A stretch of DNA of 64,000 nucleotides from Hemerocallis citrina (Eukaryota; Streptophyta; Magnoliopsida; Asparagales; Asphodelaceae), in contig CM030366.1 in the NCBI GenBank assembly GCA_017893485.1, positions 202,177,173-202,241,172 of the forward strand. The letters run 5' to 3'. Position numbers and translations under genes: made by a program. Below the pieces are notes generated by a model. It saw nothing but the letters and a program-made list of their open reading frames with translations. It searched no databases and was not told where the DNA came from. Every line of letters starts with the position of its first letter. The first letter of the stretch is position 1. Positions 11,100 through 22,226 of the stretch are shown piece by piece.

Positions 11100-12390
11100 A
11101 GAGCACCGAGCCCTGAGGCTTGTAGTGAAAGCTAGGGGGTGGCTCGAAATTACTGCTGAGCGTCGAGCCCACAAGCTTGCTGTAAAAGCTAAGGGGTGGC
11201 TCGAGGTCACTGCCGAGCGTTGAGCCCCCCAGTTTGCTGTAAAAGCTAGGGGGTGGCTCGGAATCATTGCCGAGCGTCGAGCCCCCATGCTTGCTGTAAA
11301 AGCTAGTGAGTGGCTCGAAGTCACTGCCGAACGTCGAGCCCCCAAGCTTGCTGTAAAAGCTAGGGGTAGCTCGGAATCACTACCGAGTGTCGAGCCCCCA
11401 AGCTTGCTGTAAAATCTAGGGGGTGGCTCGTGGTCACTATCGAGCGTCGAGTCCCCCAACTTATTGTAAAAGCTAGGGGGTGGCTCGGAATCACTGCCGA
11501 GCATCGAGCCCCCAAGCTTGCTGTAAAAGCTAGGGGGTGGCTCGAGGTCACTGCCGAGCGTCGAGCCCCCAAGCTTGCTATAAAAGCTAGGGGGTGGCTC
11601 GAGGTCATTGCCGAGCGTCGAGCCCCCCAGCTTGCTGTAAAAGCTAGGGGTGGCTCAGAATCACTGTCGAGCATTGAGCCCCCAAGCTTGTTGTAAAAGC
11701 TAGGGGGTGGCTCGAGGTCACTGCCGAGCATCGAGCCCCCCCACCTTGCGGTAAAAGCTAGGGGGTGGCTCGAAATCACTGCCGATTGTCGAGCCCCCGA
11801 GCTTGCTTGTAAAAGCTAAGGCGTGGCTCGAGGTCATTGCCGAGCGTCGAGCCCCCAAGCTTGCTGTGAAAGCTAGGGGTGGCTCGGAATCACTACCGAG
11901 TGTCGAGCCCCCCAAGCTTGCTGTAAAAGCTAGTGGGTGGCTCGAGGTCACTACCGAGTGTCGAGCCCCCGAACTTATTGTAAAAGCTAGGGGGTGGCTC
12001 GGAATCACTGCCAAGCATCGAGCCCCCAAGATTGCTTGTAAAAGCTAGGGCGTGGCTCGAGGTCACTGCCGAGCGTCGAGCCCCCAAGCTTGCTGTAAAA
12101 GCTAGGGGGTGGCTCGAGGTCACTACCGAGCGTCGAGCCCCCAAGCTTGCAGTAAAAGCTAGGGGGTGGCTCGAGGTCACTGCCAAGCATTGAGCCTCCA
12201 ACTTGCTGTAAAAGATGGAGGGTGGCTCGAGATCACTGCCGAACGTCGAGCCCCCAAACTTGTTGTAAAATCTAGGGGGCATCTCGAAGTCACTACCGAG
12301 TGTCGAGCCCCCAAGCTTGCTGTAAAAAGCTACGGGTGGCTCGAGGTCACTACCAGCGTCGAGCCCCAAGCTTACTGTAAAAGCTAGGGC
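11100..12390. repeat. tandem array 1, about 57-bp unit, about 22 copies
   Basis: The unit runs GCTGTAAAAGCTAGGGGGTG, GCTCGAGGTCACTGCCGAGC, GTCGAGCCCCCAAGCTT. Copies differ by a few bases and by small indels around the G-run. Each unit holds an inverted repeat, GGCTCGA ... TCGAGCC with a 15-base loop. The 57-bp length is a multiple of three, so long open frames appear on both strands, but they are a product of the repeat. It lies between the 3' LTR of element A and the promoter of the opposite-strand gene. Confidence 0.92.
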
Positions 12391-12404
12391 GTTGTATGTG
12401 ATGC

Positions 12405-12526
12405 TGACGTCATGGGGGTAGAATTCGAGGCATTTGAAATCCTAGTGACCGTTAGATCTTGATGATTAAGATTGGACGGTGAGGATTTTGATGTGGAATT
12501 CGAGGTGTCGTTTTCACTCTATAAAT
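12405..12526 (+). promoter_or_regulatory. predicted promoter of the antisense gene in element A
   Basis: A perfect bZIP palindrome TGACGTCA (12405-12412) is followed 108 bp later by a TATA box, TATAAAT (12520-12526). A C/T-rich leader follows, and the first ATG of the open frame is at 12655. This promoter points opposite to the retrotransposon's own transcription. Confidence 0.55.
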
Positions 12527-12654
12527 CCCCCACTCTCCCTTCCATTTCTTCACTTTGCCTTCTCTTTCTAAAGCTGGAGCTTCTCTCTCTAACCTGCCGG
12601 CGATTTACGGTGACCTCTTCGTTTACGGTATTCAGGTTAGTATTTTCTTTTGTA

Positions 12655-14870
12655 ATGTCGCTCTCTCAGTCCGGTTCCGAAGCGAGCTCTTCTCGTCGGG
12701 ATGAAGGGAATCGTGAGTCGAACTCCCCGTCCTGGGATACGGATGATCAGGTTTTGGACGTGGTCCCCCTCCAAAGTCACAAGCCGGAGGTGGTAGAGGC
12801 ATGGGGTGAGGAGGTTGAGGAAGGGGAGGTGGAGTAGGGAGGAGCCGAGGGTGAGGAAGAGAAGGTGGAGCAGGGAGGAGCCGCGGGAGAGGAAAGTAAG
12901 GAAGGAGACGAGGGAGGAGAGGTTCTTCCCCCTCTCCCCCCTTTGTTGACACCGACTCCGTCGAAGGCGCCTTATATCCGTAAGAAGAAAAGGAAGTGGT
13001 GTCTGCCGGATAGTCCGAGGACACCAAATGAATTCGAGCCGGCGCACGGGCTCGACGTTACCTACTATAAGAACTCACGGTCGATCAGGATGTATCCTGA
13101 CGATGTGAACAACTTGGTCCAATTCGGTGTGGATGTGCCTTCGTCTGGCCGGCCCCAGATATGGATGGACCACGTCCAGTGTGTGCTGAAGGACAATTAT
13201 TTGCCCATAGTAAGGGCCAGTTACTTCATTCCTCAAGAGTATGAACTTATGATTCCAAGCCCTGGTCTTTGTCCCACCACCAAGTTGGCGCCCAGCTTCT
13301 GCATGTTTCCCAAGGATGCCTTCGTCTCGGGATTGAGATTGCCATTGCACTTGCTATCAAGAGGGTGTTGAAGTGGGGGGAGCTTGCCCGATGCAATATG
13401 GCCCCAATTCGTAGAAGCAGTTGGTCTGATTTATTCTGAAGTGCGAGGAGAAGAAGATCCTGCTGAAGTTGAGAGACTTCCGAACTGTCTTAGGGGTGAT
13501 CTCGCTCGGAGATATGGAGGTCATATTCTACATATCGCCTCGCCCTCACAAGAAGGCGGTGCATGGTCATCCAGATTCCATAAAAGGGTGGAATGAGAAG
13601 TATTTCGTAGTCGGGAGCGAGGTGCCTTGGAAAATTCCTATGGCCTGGAATTTCTACAAGACGAATCACAAACCCCCAAGGCGAAGGGACTTGACCGAGG
13701 CAGAGTGTGCTGACGTAGAAAAAATTATCGAGGGGCACAATATTGGTTGGCCGCACGTGACAGAGTTGCACCTAGCCCGTGCCGGACTGAGCACAACCGA
13801 CCCTTGTATGTTATTGTTTCATTCTTGTCTAATTTTCTGCTTTCGTGTTAACATTTTCCCTTTTCTTCGCAGCGATGGACCCAGCAAAGCTCGAAGCGAG
13901 GAAGGCCCTGCTGGCACTAGCCCAGAAAAAGAGGGTCAAGAAGGCAGCGTCGATGGCGGGGTCCACCCAAAAGGGCTCCGAGGCCCCTTTGGAGCCGCCC
14001 TCGAAGAAGTCGAAGAAAAGCCACTCATCTCGAAAGGCGAAAAAAGTCGGGACCGAGCTCCAGTAGCCGTTAGGTTACAGAGGTCCTGAAGGCCGGGACT
14101 CCTGCTGTCTGTCTCGAAGCCCGATAGATGGTGGGTGAGAGGGGCCTAAGGCCGTTCACCCCAGACTGGGCGGTCAAGGAGGGAGACTCGCTGTCCAAGG
14201 GCCCGATCTCAATCGAGGTGGTAGATAAGTTCGCCACCCTTCGCGAACGGACCATCCTGGCCACCGAGACGATGGAGACGGCCTACATGAAGTGGGCTCA
14301 AGCCCAAGTAGTGATGAGTGTTGGTTTGTTGCATGTTCTCTTTTTTTACTTGGCATTCTTTTCTGACCCTTGTCTCACTTCGACCAGGCGCTTATGACCA
14401 GGGCGCAGCTGAAGAGGTACTTCGAGAAGGAGATCCATGCCAAGAAGCGGAATGCCGACCAGTACCTTCGAGAAGCGAAAGAATTGAGGGTCGAGCTGAC
14501 GGTCTTCCAAGGGGTGGCGCAGACCTGCCAAGCCAACATCGCCTCTCAACATGATCAACACCTCCGTGAATTGGCGGCGGTTCGGGGGGAAGTCGGCAGC
14601 AAATTACATTGAGCTGGCGATGGCGGCCTCGGAGGAGTTGATGATTCCCAAGACAAGGTGTACGATAGGGCGAAGGAGCACTTTCTACTCCTTTACATCA
14701 AGGAAAAAATCGACCATCTCCATTACGGATGGGAGCCCCCAGTGCATCCACTTTCCCCCGATGGCGAGGGAGATGAGGCTCATCTCCGAGGGACCCCCAC
14801 TTGGAGAAGGTGGCGGGGGGAGCGACGGCCGACGAAGAGGTGCAGATCCCCCTCAGAAGTAGTTAAAAAT
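12655..14870 (+). pseudogene. antisense gene of element A, three exons (Transposase_28 / 'putative gypsy-type transposon' type)
   Basis: ATG at 12655; a Ser/Glu-rich N-terminus; a Pro-rich then basic segment (KKKRKW near 12985); a globular part (PDDVNNLVQFGVDVP, WMDHVQCVLKDNYLP, LCPTTKLAPSF, then KKILLKLRDFRTVLGVISLG near 13450); and a lysine-rich, probably nuclear, segment (KKSKKSHSSRKAKK near 14010). A predicted coiled coil (TRAQLKRYFEKEIHAKKRNA) is near 14400. Introns with proper borders that restore the frame: 13806-13872 (GTATGT...CGCAG) and 14311-14387 (GTGATG...CCAG). Breaks: TAG near 12835, frameshifts near 13370 and 14066-14120, TAG near 14125, TGA near 14610. Extra antisense ORFs in this position are known for Tat elements such as Grande and Retand; their function is unknown. 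Homology to Transposase_28 is from memory of the motif pattern, not a search. Confidence 0.65.
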
Positions 14871-15034
14871 ATATTTCTCTTTTTCTTTTTGTATTTTGCC
14901 GAAGGCGGATTGGCCATCGCCTTTTGTAACTAATTTTTGGAATCAATATAATCATGTTTTTGGCTGATCTTCTGTGATTTGTTGTTTTTGGCGAGCTTTT
15001 TCAGTGAATCTTTGTTTCCTCCCCTTTTTGTCAG

Positions 15035-15597
15035 ATGGACGAGAACCTAGGTGTCGACCTCAGTTATGCTGAGGTCTGACGACTTCGGAATAGGCCAAAG
15101 TCCAAGGAGAGTGTCTTGATCCGCTATTGCAAGCAGGCCCGCGATCGAAAAGCCGCGGTAAGCTATTTTATGAACAAGTCCAAGGAGCTCAGTTTAGAGA
15201 CGACGCGCCTGAAGAAGGCTATAGCCGATCGAGACTGGGGGAGTGCCAAGACAAACTGGTCAATATCTCATGCTTCCACTAGGCGACCGACGTCTAAGTC
15301 CGTTCTTCGTAAGGTCATGGTGGAAAAGGAGCTGGAGATTCAAAGGTTGAAAGGCATGCTAGGCACATGTCGGTCTCGGTTCGGCCAGCTTGGGGGAGGA
15401 GGCTCCTCTATTTTGGGTTCCTCGCCGACCCACTATTTGGACATGGCAAGACCCGCTGATGCGCAGAGCTCCGTTGTCGGGACGTCTACACTAGCGATGC
15501 CGGTGGTGCCGAATGAGTACGTCGAAGGACGGACCCGCTCGGTGGGGCTCGACATAGTCTGTGTTGGCCGAAAAAGCCCTACGGGAAAGACTTAGGT
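15035..15597 (+). pseudogene. second antisense ORF or last exon of the antisense gene, coiled-coil protein
   Basis: ATG at 15035, immediately after a pyrimidine-rich CCCCTTTTTGTCAG acceptor-like stretch, so it could be a downstream exon rather than a separate gene. One in-frame TGA lies near 15077 (a CGA-to-TGA type change), then the frame is open to 15597. The protein is rich in Lys/Arg/Glu with heptad-like spacing (KSKELSLETTRLKKAIADRD, MVEKELEIQRLKGMLG), suggesting a coiled coil, and ends in a Ser/Gly/Pro-rich tail. An AATAAA-type signal (GATAAATAAAAATTG) follows near 15655. No known domain recognised. Confidence 0.5.
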
Positions 15598-15734
15598 TGA
15601 GGTTAGCGAACCATTGTAATAACTTTCCATGTACTGTGTCCATTTAAGGCAATTTGATAAATAAAAATTGATTTTCCGTCTCTGCCTATTTTGCAAGAGA
15701 GTTTAGGATGTTGTGCAGCGCAAGCCAAGTGTCG

Positions 15735-16950
15735 GGCCCCATTTTGTGAAAAAGTTGGGGTGTGGCTCGAGGTTATTGCCAAGCACCTAGCCCATAAAGC
15801 ATGAGAAAGGTAGAGTATGGATCGAGGTCAATGCCGAATGCCGAGCTCTCGTGCTCTATAAAAGAGCTGGGGTGTGGCTTGAGGTCAAGGCCGAACGCCT
15901 AACCCATAATGCTTGAGAAAGCTAGGGTATGGCTCGAGGTCATTACCGAGCGCCTAGCCCATAAAGCTTGAGAAAGCTAGGGTATGTCTCAGGTTCAATG
16001 CCGAATGCCGAGCTCTCGTGCTCTGTAAAAGAGCTGGGGTGTGTCTCGAGGTCAATGCCGAGTGCCTATCCCATGAAGCTTGAGAAAGCTATGGTACGGC
16101 TCGAAGTCATTATCGAATGCTGAGCTCTCGTGCTCTGTAAAAGAGCTGGGGTGTGTCTCGAGGTCAATGCCGAGCACATAGCCCATGAAGCTTGAGAAAG
16201 CTAGGGTATGGCTAGAGGTCATTACCAAGCGCCTAGCCCCTAAAGCTTGAGAAAGCTAGGGTATGGCTCGAGGTCATTACCGAGTGCCTAGCCCATAAAG
16301 CTTGAGAAAGCTAGGGTATGGCTCGAGATCAATGCCGAATACCGAGCTCTCGTGCTCTGTAAAAGAGCTGGGTGTGGCTCGAGGTCAATGCCGAGCGCCT
16401 AGTCCATGAAGCTTGAGAAAGCTAGGGTATGGCTCGAGGTCATTATCGAGCACCTAGCCCATAAAGCTTGAGAAAGCTAGGATATGGCTCAAGGTCATTA
16501 CCGAGTGCCTAGCCCATAAAGCTTGAGAATGCTAGGGTATGGCTCGAGGTCAATGCCGAATGCGGAGCTCTCGTGCTCTGTAAAAAGCTGGGGTGTGGCT
16601 CGAGGTCAATACCAAGCGCCTAGCCCATGAAGCTTGAGAAAGCTAGGGTATGGCTTGAGGTCATTACCGAGTGCCTAGCCCATAGAGCTTGAGAAAGCTA
16701 GTGTATGGTTCGAGGTCAATGTCGAATGCCTAGCCCATAAAGTTTTAGAAAGCTAGGGTATGGCTCGAGGTCATTACCGAGCGCCTAGCTCATAAAGCTT
16801 GAGAAATCTAGGGTATGGCTCAACGTCAATGCCGAATGCCGAGCTCTCGTGCTTTGTAAAAGAGCTGGGGTGTGACTCGAGGTCAATGCCGAATGCCGAG
16901 CTCTCGTGCTCTATAAAAGAGTTCGAGGTCATTGCCGAGCGCCAAGTTGG
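15735..16950. repeat. tandem array 2, about 55-bp unit, about 21 copies
   Basis: The unit runs GAGAAAGCTAGGGTATGGCT, CGAGGTCATTACCGAGCGCC, TAGCCCATAAAGCTT, with a variant unit (CCGAGCTCTCGTGCTCTGTA followed by AAAGAGCTGGGGTGT) interspersed every few copies. The core TGGCTCGAGGTCA..CCGAGCG is shared with array 1, so both derive from one ancestral unit although 3.3 kb of antisense gene separates them. It lies between the 3' ends of the sense pol and of the antisense gene. Confidence 0.9.
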
Positions 16951-17118
16951 AGGTGCCAAAGTTCGCACAAAATTGAAAAAAGAAGGAAAGAAACAAGGTT
17001 ACACTTTTTATTTACACAACAAAAAAAGAGGGGCACGTGGTGCCGATTACATGAGTTTCTGTTATAAAAAGCTAGTTTAATCCTTCCCTTTGAGAAACTG
17101 GACGAGGTGTTCTGCGTT

Positions 17119-20100
17119 TCAGGGCCTCTTTACGAACCTGTCCCCTAGGTCTGTGAGTCGGTACGTGCCAGGACGTACCACTTCGGAGACTTTATACGGG
17201 CCCTCCCAATTATGGGCCAATTTTCTCTTTTTACCGGGGTCGGATACCGCTAGCTTCCTGAGCACGAGGTCACCTAGCTTGATATCGGTGGGGCGGACCT
17301 TCTTGTTGTAAAACTTCTCGATCCTTTGTTGGTATATGCTTCTTCTGACGACAGATTTTCCCCTGACTTCGTCGATTAGATCCAAGGTTGCTTTGAAGCC
17401 CGTTGAGTTGTTCTCTTCATCGAAAGCCATGATCCTGAGCGAAGGGAGCCCGATCTCTAGGGGGATAACCACTTCTGTGTCGTAGGTTAGGTTGAACGGT
17501 GACTTGCCCGTGCAGATTCTCTTCATCTTCCGGTGTGCCCAGAGTAGGCTTGGCAACTCGTCGATCCACATCCCCTTTGATGAATTATCCAATCACTTCT
17601 TGAGTCCGTCAAGGATTTGACGGTTTGCATTCTCAGCTTGGCCATTTGACTGAGGGTGACATATCGATGAGAAGCGCTGCTGGATGCTGATGTCATCGCA
17701 AAACTTTCGAAAGTGCTAGCCTGCGAATTGGGTCCCGTTGTCTGTGATAAGTATCAGTGGGATCCCAAACCAGCAGATGATATTCTTCCAGAAGAGTTGC
17801 TGAGTCTGGTGCTCGGTGATCGTGGCTAGGGGCTCTGCCTCGATCCATTTGGTGAAGTAGTCGATGGCTACCACGAGAAACTTCCTTTGGCCCGTTGCTT
17901 TTGGAAATTGGCCGACCAAGTCCATCCCCCATATAGAAAATGGGGTCGGACTTGCCAGGGAACGGAGGTTGTCTTGTGGGAGCCTTTTCACCGAGGAGTA
18001 TCTGGCAAGGGCCGCACCTTTTGACGAGGTCCTGGGCGTCTTGTAACATGGTCGGCCAGTAGTGCCCATGGTTTATGGCTTTTCTCGCGAGCGACCTGCT
18101 CCCCATGTGACACCCCTTGATTCCTTCATGTAATTCCTTCGAAGCGTACTTAGCCTCATCGGGGGCCAGGCAGCGAAGATAGGGTCTGCCGTCTGTTATT
18201 GTGTACGAGCGTTTGGATAGTGTCTCGTTGATTATGATGAACCTCTCTAAACGAACCCGGGTCCTTCTCGCCTCGGCACGATCGTAAGGAAGCTCACCCT
18301 CGGCCAGAAACTTCCGGATGGGAGTCATCCAGTTGTCCGACTGAGGTTAGGAGATGAGGCAGAGGACTTTTGGGAGGTCGATGCTAGGACTGAAGAGAAC
18401 TTCGATTAGGACGGTGCTGTCAAGCCCTTCGAAGGACGACAATGCGAGTTTTGACAAGGAGTCAGCATGAGCGTTTTGCTTCCTAGGGATTCGTTCCATC
18501 GAGGAGAAGTCGAAGGTTGCCAGGAGTTGCTGGACTACCACCAAGTATCGGACCATCCGAGCGTCACGAGCTTCGTACTCCCTGGTGATCTGGTTGACCA
18601 CGAGCTTGGGAGTTGTTAAAGGCCCTGATTTGCCTGGCCCCCGCCTTGTGCGCCAGGGTGAGCTCGACGATCATAGCCTCGTACTCTGCCTCATTGTTTG
18701 AAGCTAGAAAGTTCAGGCGGAGGGAATACTGGAGAATGAAGTTGTCGGAACCTTTGAGGATAACGCCCGCGCCACTTCCTACTTCGCAAGACAAGCCATC
18801 GACATAAACCTCCCAGATTGGATTTGCCTCTTGAGTGTCGGACGACTCGGAGATAGTGCACTCCGTGATAAATTCAGCGATGGCCTGCCCCTTTATGGCT
18901 GTCCTGAGCTGGTAGCTGATGTCGTACTGGCTTAGTTCGATCGACCACTTGACTAAGTGGCCGAAATTTTCGGGCTTGTGGAGGATGGCCTTGAGAGGCT
19001 GGTCCGTAAGGACTTGGATAGAGTGGGCCTGGAAGTAAGGGTGGAGTTTTCGCGCGGCCATTACCAGGGCGTACGCCACCTTTTCCATCTTTTCATATCT
19101 TGTTTCGGCCGAGAGCAAGACCTTGCTTACATAGTAGAGAGGCTTCTGAACACCTTCTTCTTTCCGGATGAACACGATACTCAGTCCGTTTTTCGAGGCT
19201 GAGAGGTATAGAATGAAGGGTTTGCCCGGTTCGGGTTTGCTCAGAAGCGGGGGGGGTTGGCGAGGTAGGACTTCAACTGGTCGAACACCTGTTGCTAGGG
19301 GTCGCCCCATTCGAAGCCTTTCGCCCCTCGCAGGGCCTGAAGAAGGGGAGGGACTTCTCTCTAAACTTGGAGAGGAAATGGCCGATGGCTGCTAGTCTCC
19401 CCGTGAGCCGCTGGACCTCCTTAATGTTCCTGGGAGGGGCTATGTCGATTATGGCCTGGATTTTCTCGGGATTTGCCTCTATACTGCGCTGGCTAACGAC
19501 GAATCCAAGAAATTTTTCAGAGGAGACGCCGAAGGCACACTTGGTGAGATTGAGTCTCATGTTGTGGGACCAAAGGACGCCAAGGGCTTCCTCAAGGTCA
19601 GAGACATGATCCTGCCCCCGTCGGCTCTTGACGAGTATGTCATCGAAGTATACCTCCATGTTATGACCGATCTGATTTTTGAAAACTCGGTTGGCAAGTC
19701 CTTGGTAGGTGGCCCCGGCGTTCTTGAGCCCAAAGGGCATGACTCGGTAACAGTAGAGACCCTGGTCGGTGACAAAGGATATTTTGGTGATGTTCGGAGG
19801 GACCATCCAGATCTGATTATAGTCTGAAAAGGAATCCATGAATGTCAGGAGCTCGTGGCCGAACGTCGGGTTGATCAGAGCGTCGATCTCGGGAGGGGAA
19901 AGGGTCTTTGGGGTACGCCATGTTGAGATCCGTGAAGTCTATATAGATCCTCCAGCTCCCACTGGGCTTTTTAATCATTACGACGTTAGCTAGCCACTCG
20001 GGGTAGCTGACCTCCTGAATGAACTGGGCGGACAACAGTTTGTCCACCTCCGCTTTCACTGCTTGTTGCCTCTCCGGGGCGAACTTGCGCTGCTTGTGAT

Positions 20101-20790
20101 GGATCGGCTTAGAGCCCGGGGTGACGCTTAGCCTGTGCATGATTAGGTCCTCGGAAATCTCGGGCATGTCGAACGGGGTCCAAGCGAAGAGGTCGATATT
20201 GTGGCGAACAAAATTAATCATTCCTGGCTTCAGGTCGGGGGAAAGGGTGCAGCTCATACGGAACCACTTGGATTTATCCTCCGCCTTGAATGAGACCTCC
20301 TCCACTTTGTCCGCATGTTCCGACTTAGGCTGGCTTCTTTCAGGAAGAAGCTCAACTGCGTCTTGTGGGAACATCCCACCTCCGACCGTGGTCATGTAGC
20401 ACGAATGTGCAGACTCCCGATTTCCTCTAACAACGACGACTCCGAGGTCAGTGGGGAATTTCAGTTTCAGGTGGTAGGCCGAGGGAACGGCCTGGAACAA
20501 GCAGAGGCCGGGTCGGGCGAGGATGGCATTGTATGCCGCCTTGACGTTGACCACCATGAAGTCCATTGATCCAGTCCGTGTGATAAGGTTCGTGCCGGCT
20601 GTTACAACCAGCATTACGATCCCTTCAATTTGTACTGGGATGCCCGAGAACCCATGCAGGGTGTACCCAGCCGACTTTAGCTTATCTCGGGGGAGCTTGA
20701 GGATCTCAAATGCTTCCATGAAGAGGATATTGACTGAGCTCCCGTTGTCCACGAGAATTCGGCAGATTTAGAAATTTGCCATGACGAGGC
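17119..20790 (-). pseudogene. element A pol: protease, RT, RNase H, second RNase H, integrase (broken)
   Basis: Domains in order on the minus strand: aspartic protease with LVDNGSSVNILF (near 20760); RT from about 20100, with KPSGSWRIYIDFTDLN, PFGLKNAGATYQ and VYFDDILVKS (near 19640; Phe replaces the second position of YVDD); the RT-linked RNase H with LTDQPLKAILHKPENFGHLV (near 18970); a second RNase H with VDGLSCEVGSGAGVI, ASNNEAEYEA and a ...N-N-S-Q segment (about 18800-18620); the integrase zinc domain (CHMGSRSLARKAINHGHYWP near 18090); the integrase core with WGMDLVG, LITDNGTQF and NGQAEN; and the C-terminal segment with LGDLVLRK and NWEGPYKV. There is no chromodomain. At least five frameshifts and several stops inactivate it. 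Two RNase H domains mark the Tat lineage. Confidence 0.9.
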
Positions 20791-22160
20791 TGATAACGAG
20801 GGCATCGCAGTGTGGGAGCCAGACTCCCTCCAGGTCTTCTTCGAAAAAGGATACCGGTCGTTGCTGAATCTGGGGGGATGGATGGTCCAGGACGGATTTA
20901 ACCTTCCGGACGAAGGCCTTACAGGAGGTATTATATTCCCCTCCCATGGGTCCACCATGGACGCAATGTAGTATGGCTTGCCCTCCGGTCTCCTCGGGCT
21001 CGGGGTCCCGCTCGGGCCGCCGGTTGATCGTTCGAGGAGGAGGCGAAGGCCTCGGATTCCTTGGATCCCTCCGATCTCGTGGATTATCCCGAGTGAATTC
21101 TCTTAAGTACCCTCGTTGGATGAGGACCTCGATATCGTCTTTAAGGGCTCGTAAGTTGTCCGTCTCGTACCCATTGTCTCGGTGGAAGCGGCAGTAGAAT
21201 CTCTGGTCCTGCTTCTTGTTGGTGCTTGGTCAAGGAAGGAGTCAGAAGAGCCCTTTATCCTCGATCTCCATCAGGATTGCCGAGACGTTCTGGGTCAGCG
21301 GCATATACCACTCAAATCGGGGGACCGAAGGAACTCTTTTGAGACTGGTTCTCTTTCGTGGTTTTCTTGATGGGTTCGACGTCGTCGGCCTTCCGCTTCC
21401 CCTTGGCAGTAGCTTCTTTAGTGCCCTCTGGATTTAGGTCCTCTTCTGCTCGAATGTACTTCTCAACCTTATTGAGCAGGTCGGGGAAGTCGACGGGTGG
21501 TTTTTTAGCCTATGAAGCCTTCAGCTGACCGTGCCAAACGTTCTGTCAGAAAGTCGTCAAAGCGATGCCCGCATCAAGAGAGGAGACCGACCTTACCTCG
21601 GCGGTGAACCTCCAAATGAAATCGCAGAGTGACTCCCCTTCCTTCTGCCTGAGGTCCCCTTCCTTCTGCCTGAGGTCCAGAAGGGACACGATTGTCTTCT
21701 CGACCTTTCTACTGGCCACGAAGTGGGCTAGGAAGTTTTCTTGCAACTAGTCGAACAAAAAGACTGAGCCGGGAATGAGCTTTGAGAACCATTCCCGAGC
21801 CGGACCGCGAAGGGTAGCAGGGAAGGCACAACATAGGAGGGGATCCGCAGCGCTGTAAATCATCATGAGGATCTTAAACCCCTCCATGTGATTAGCGGTA
21901 TCACCCTCGCCATTGTATATCTCGAATTGGGGAGGCCTAAAATTTTGGGGGATCTCGGCTTCCAAGATTTGGGGGGAGAATGGGGTTGGGGTCGGCCGAT
22001 GACCATGACCCGGCATTGGTCCGCCCTCGCCGAGATAGGCGAGGCGGTTCTCCATCTCCCGTAAGTGCCGGAGGATGGCATCCATTGGTCCGCCCTCGCC
22101 GAGATAGGCGAGGCGGTTCTCCATCTCCCGTAAGTGCCGGAGGATGGCATCCTCTTGTTG
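20791..22160 (-). pseudogene. element A gag, central and C-terminal part (broken)
   Basis: Minus-strand blocks: EMENRLAYLGEGGPM (twice, see duplication), PPQFEIYNGEGDTANHMEGF, LRGPAREWFSKLIPGS, then a TAG in place of the usual Gln just before LQENFLAHFVASRK, all of the retrotransposon gag (Retrotrans_gag) type. Near 21150-21190 a zinc-knuckle-like FYCRFHRDNGYETDN segment follows. A short duplication (LRQKEGD/LRQKEGE, 21640-21680) is also present. The N-terminal start lies at 24796, separated by insertions. Confidence 0.82.
22013..22150. repeat. about 68-bp tandem duplication in gag
   Basis: Two essentially identical copies of TTGGTCCGCCCTCGCCGAGA... through GGAGGATGGCATCC lie side by side, repeating the DAILRHLREMENRLAYLGEG peptide. 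A recent replication slip in element A. Confidence 0.9.
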
Positions 22161-22164
22161 GTTG

Positions 22165-22166
22165 TT

Positions 22167-22226
<60 letters not shown>

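Noticed and set aside
10839..12369. Long open frames on both strands (up to about 220 residues) over tandem array 1
   Set aside because: They exist because the 57-bp unit is a multiple of three; the peptides are simple repeats with no independent start or codon signal.
12632..13047. Minus-strand proline-rich frames opposite the antisense gene
   Set aside because: They mirror the Glu/Gly-rich codons of the plus-strand frame; no domain.
11100..16950. CRISPR-like appearance of regularly spaced repeats
   Set aside because: Contiguous tandem repeats without unique spacers, in a plant retrotransposon.
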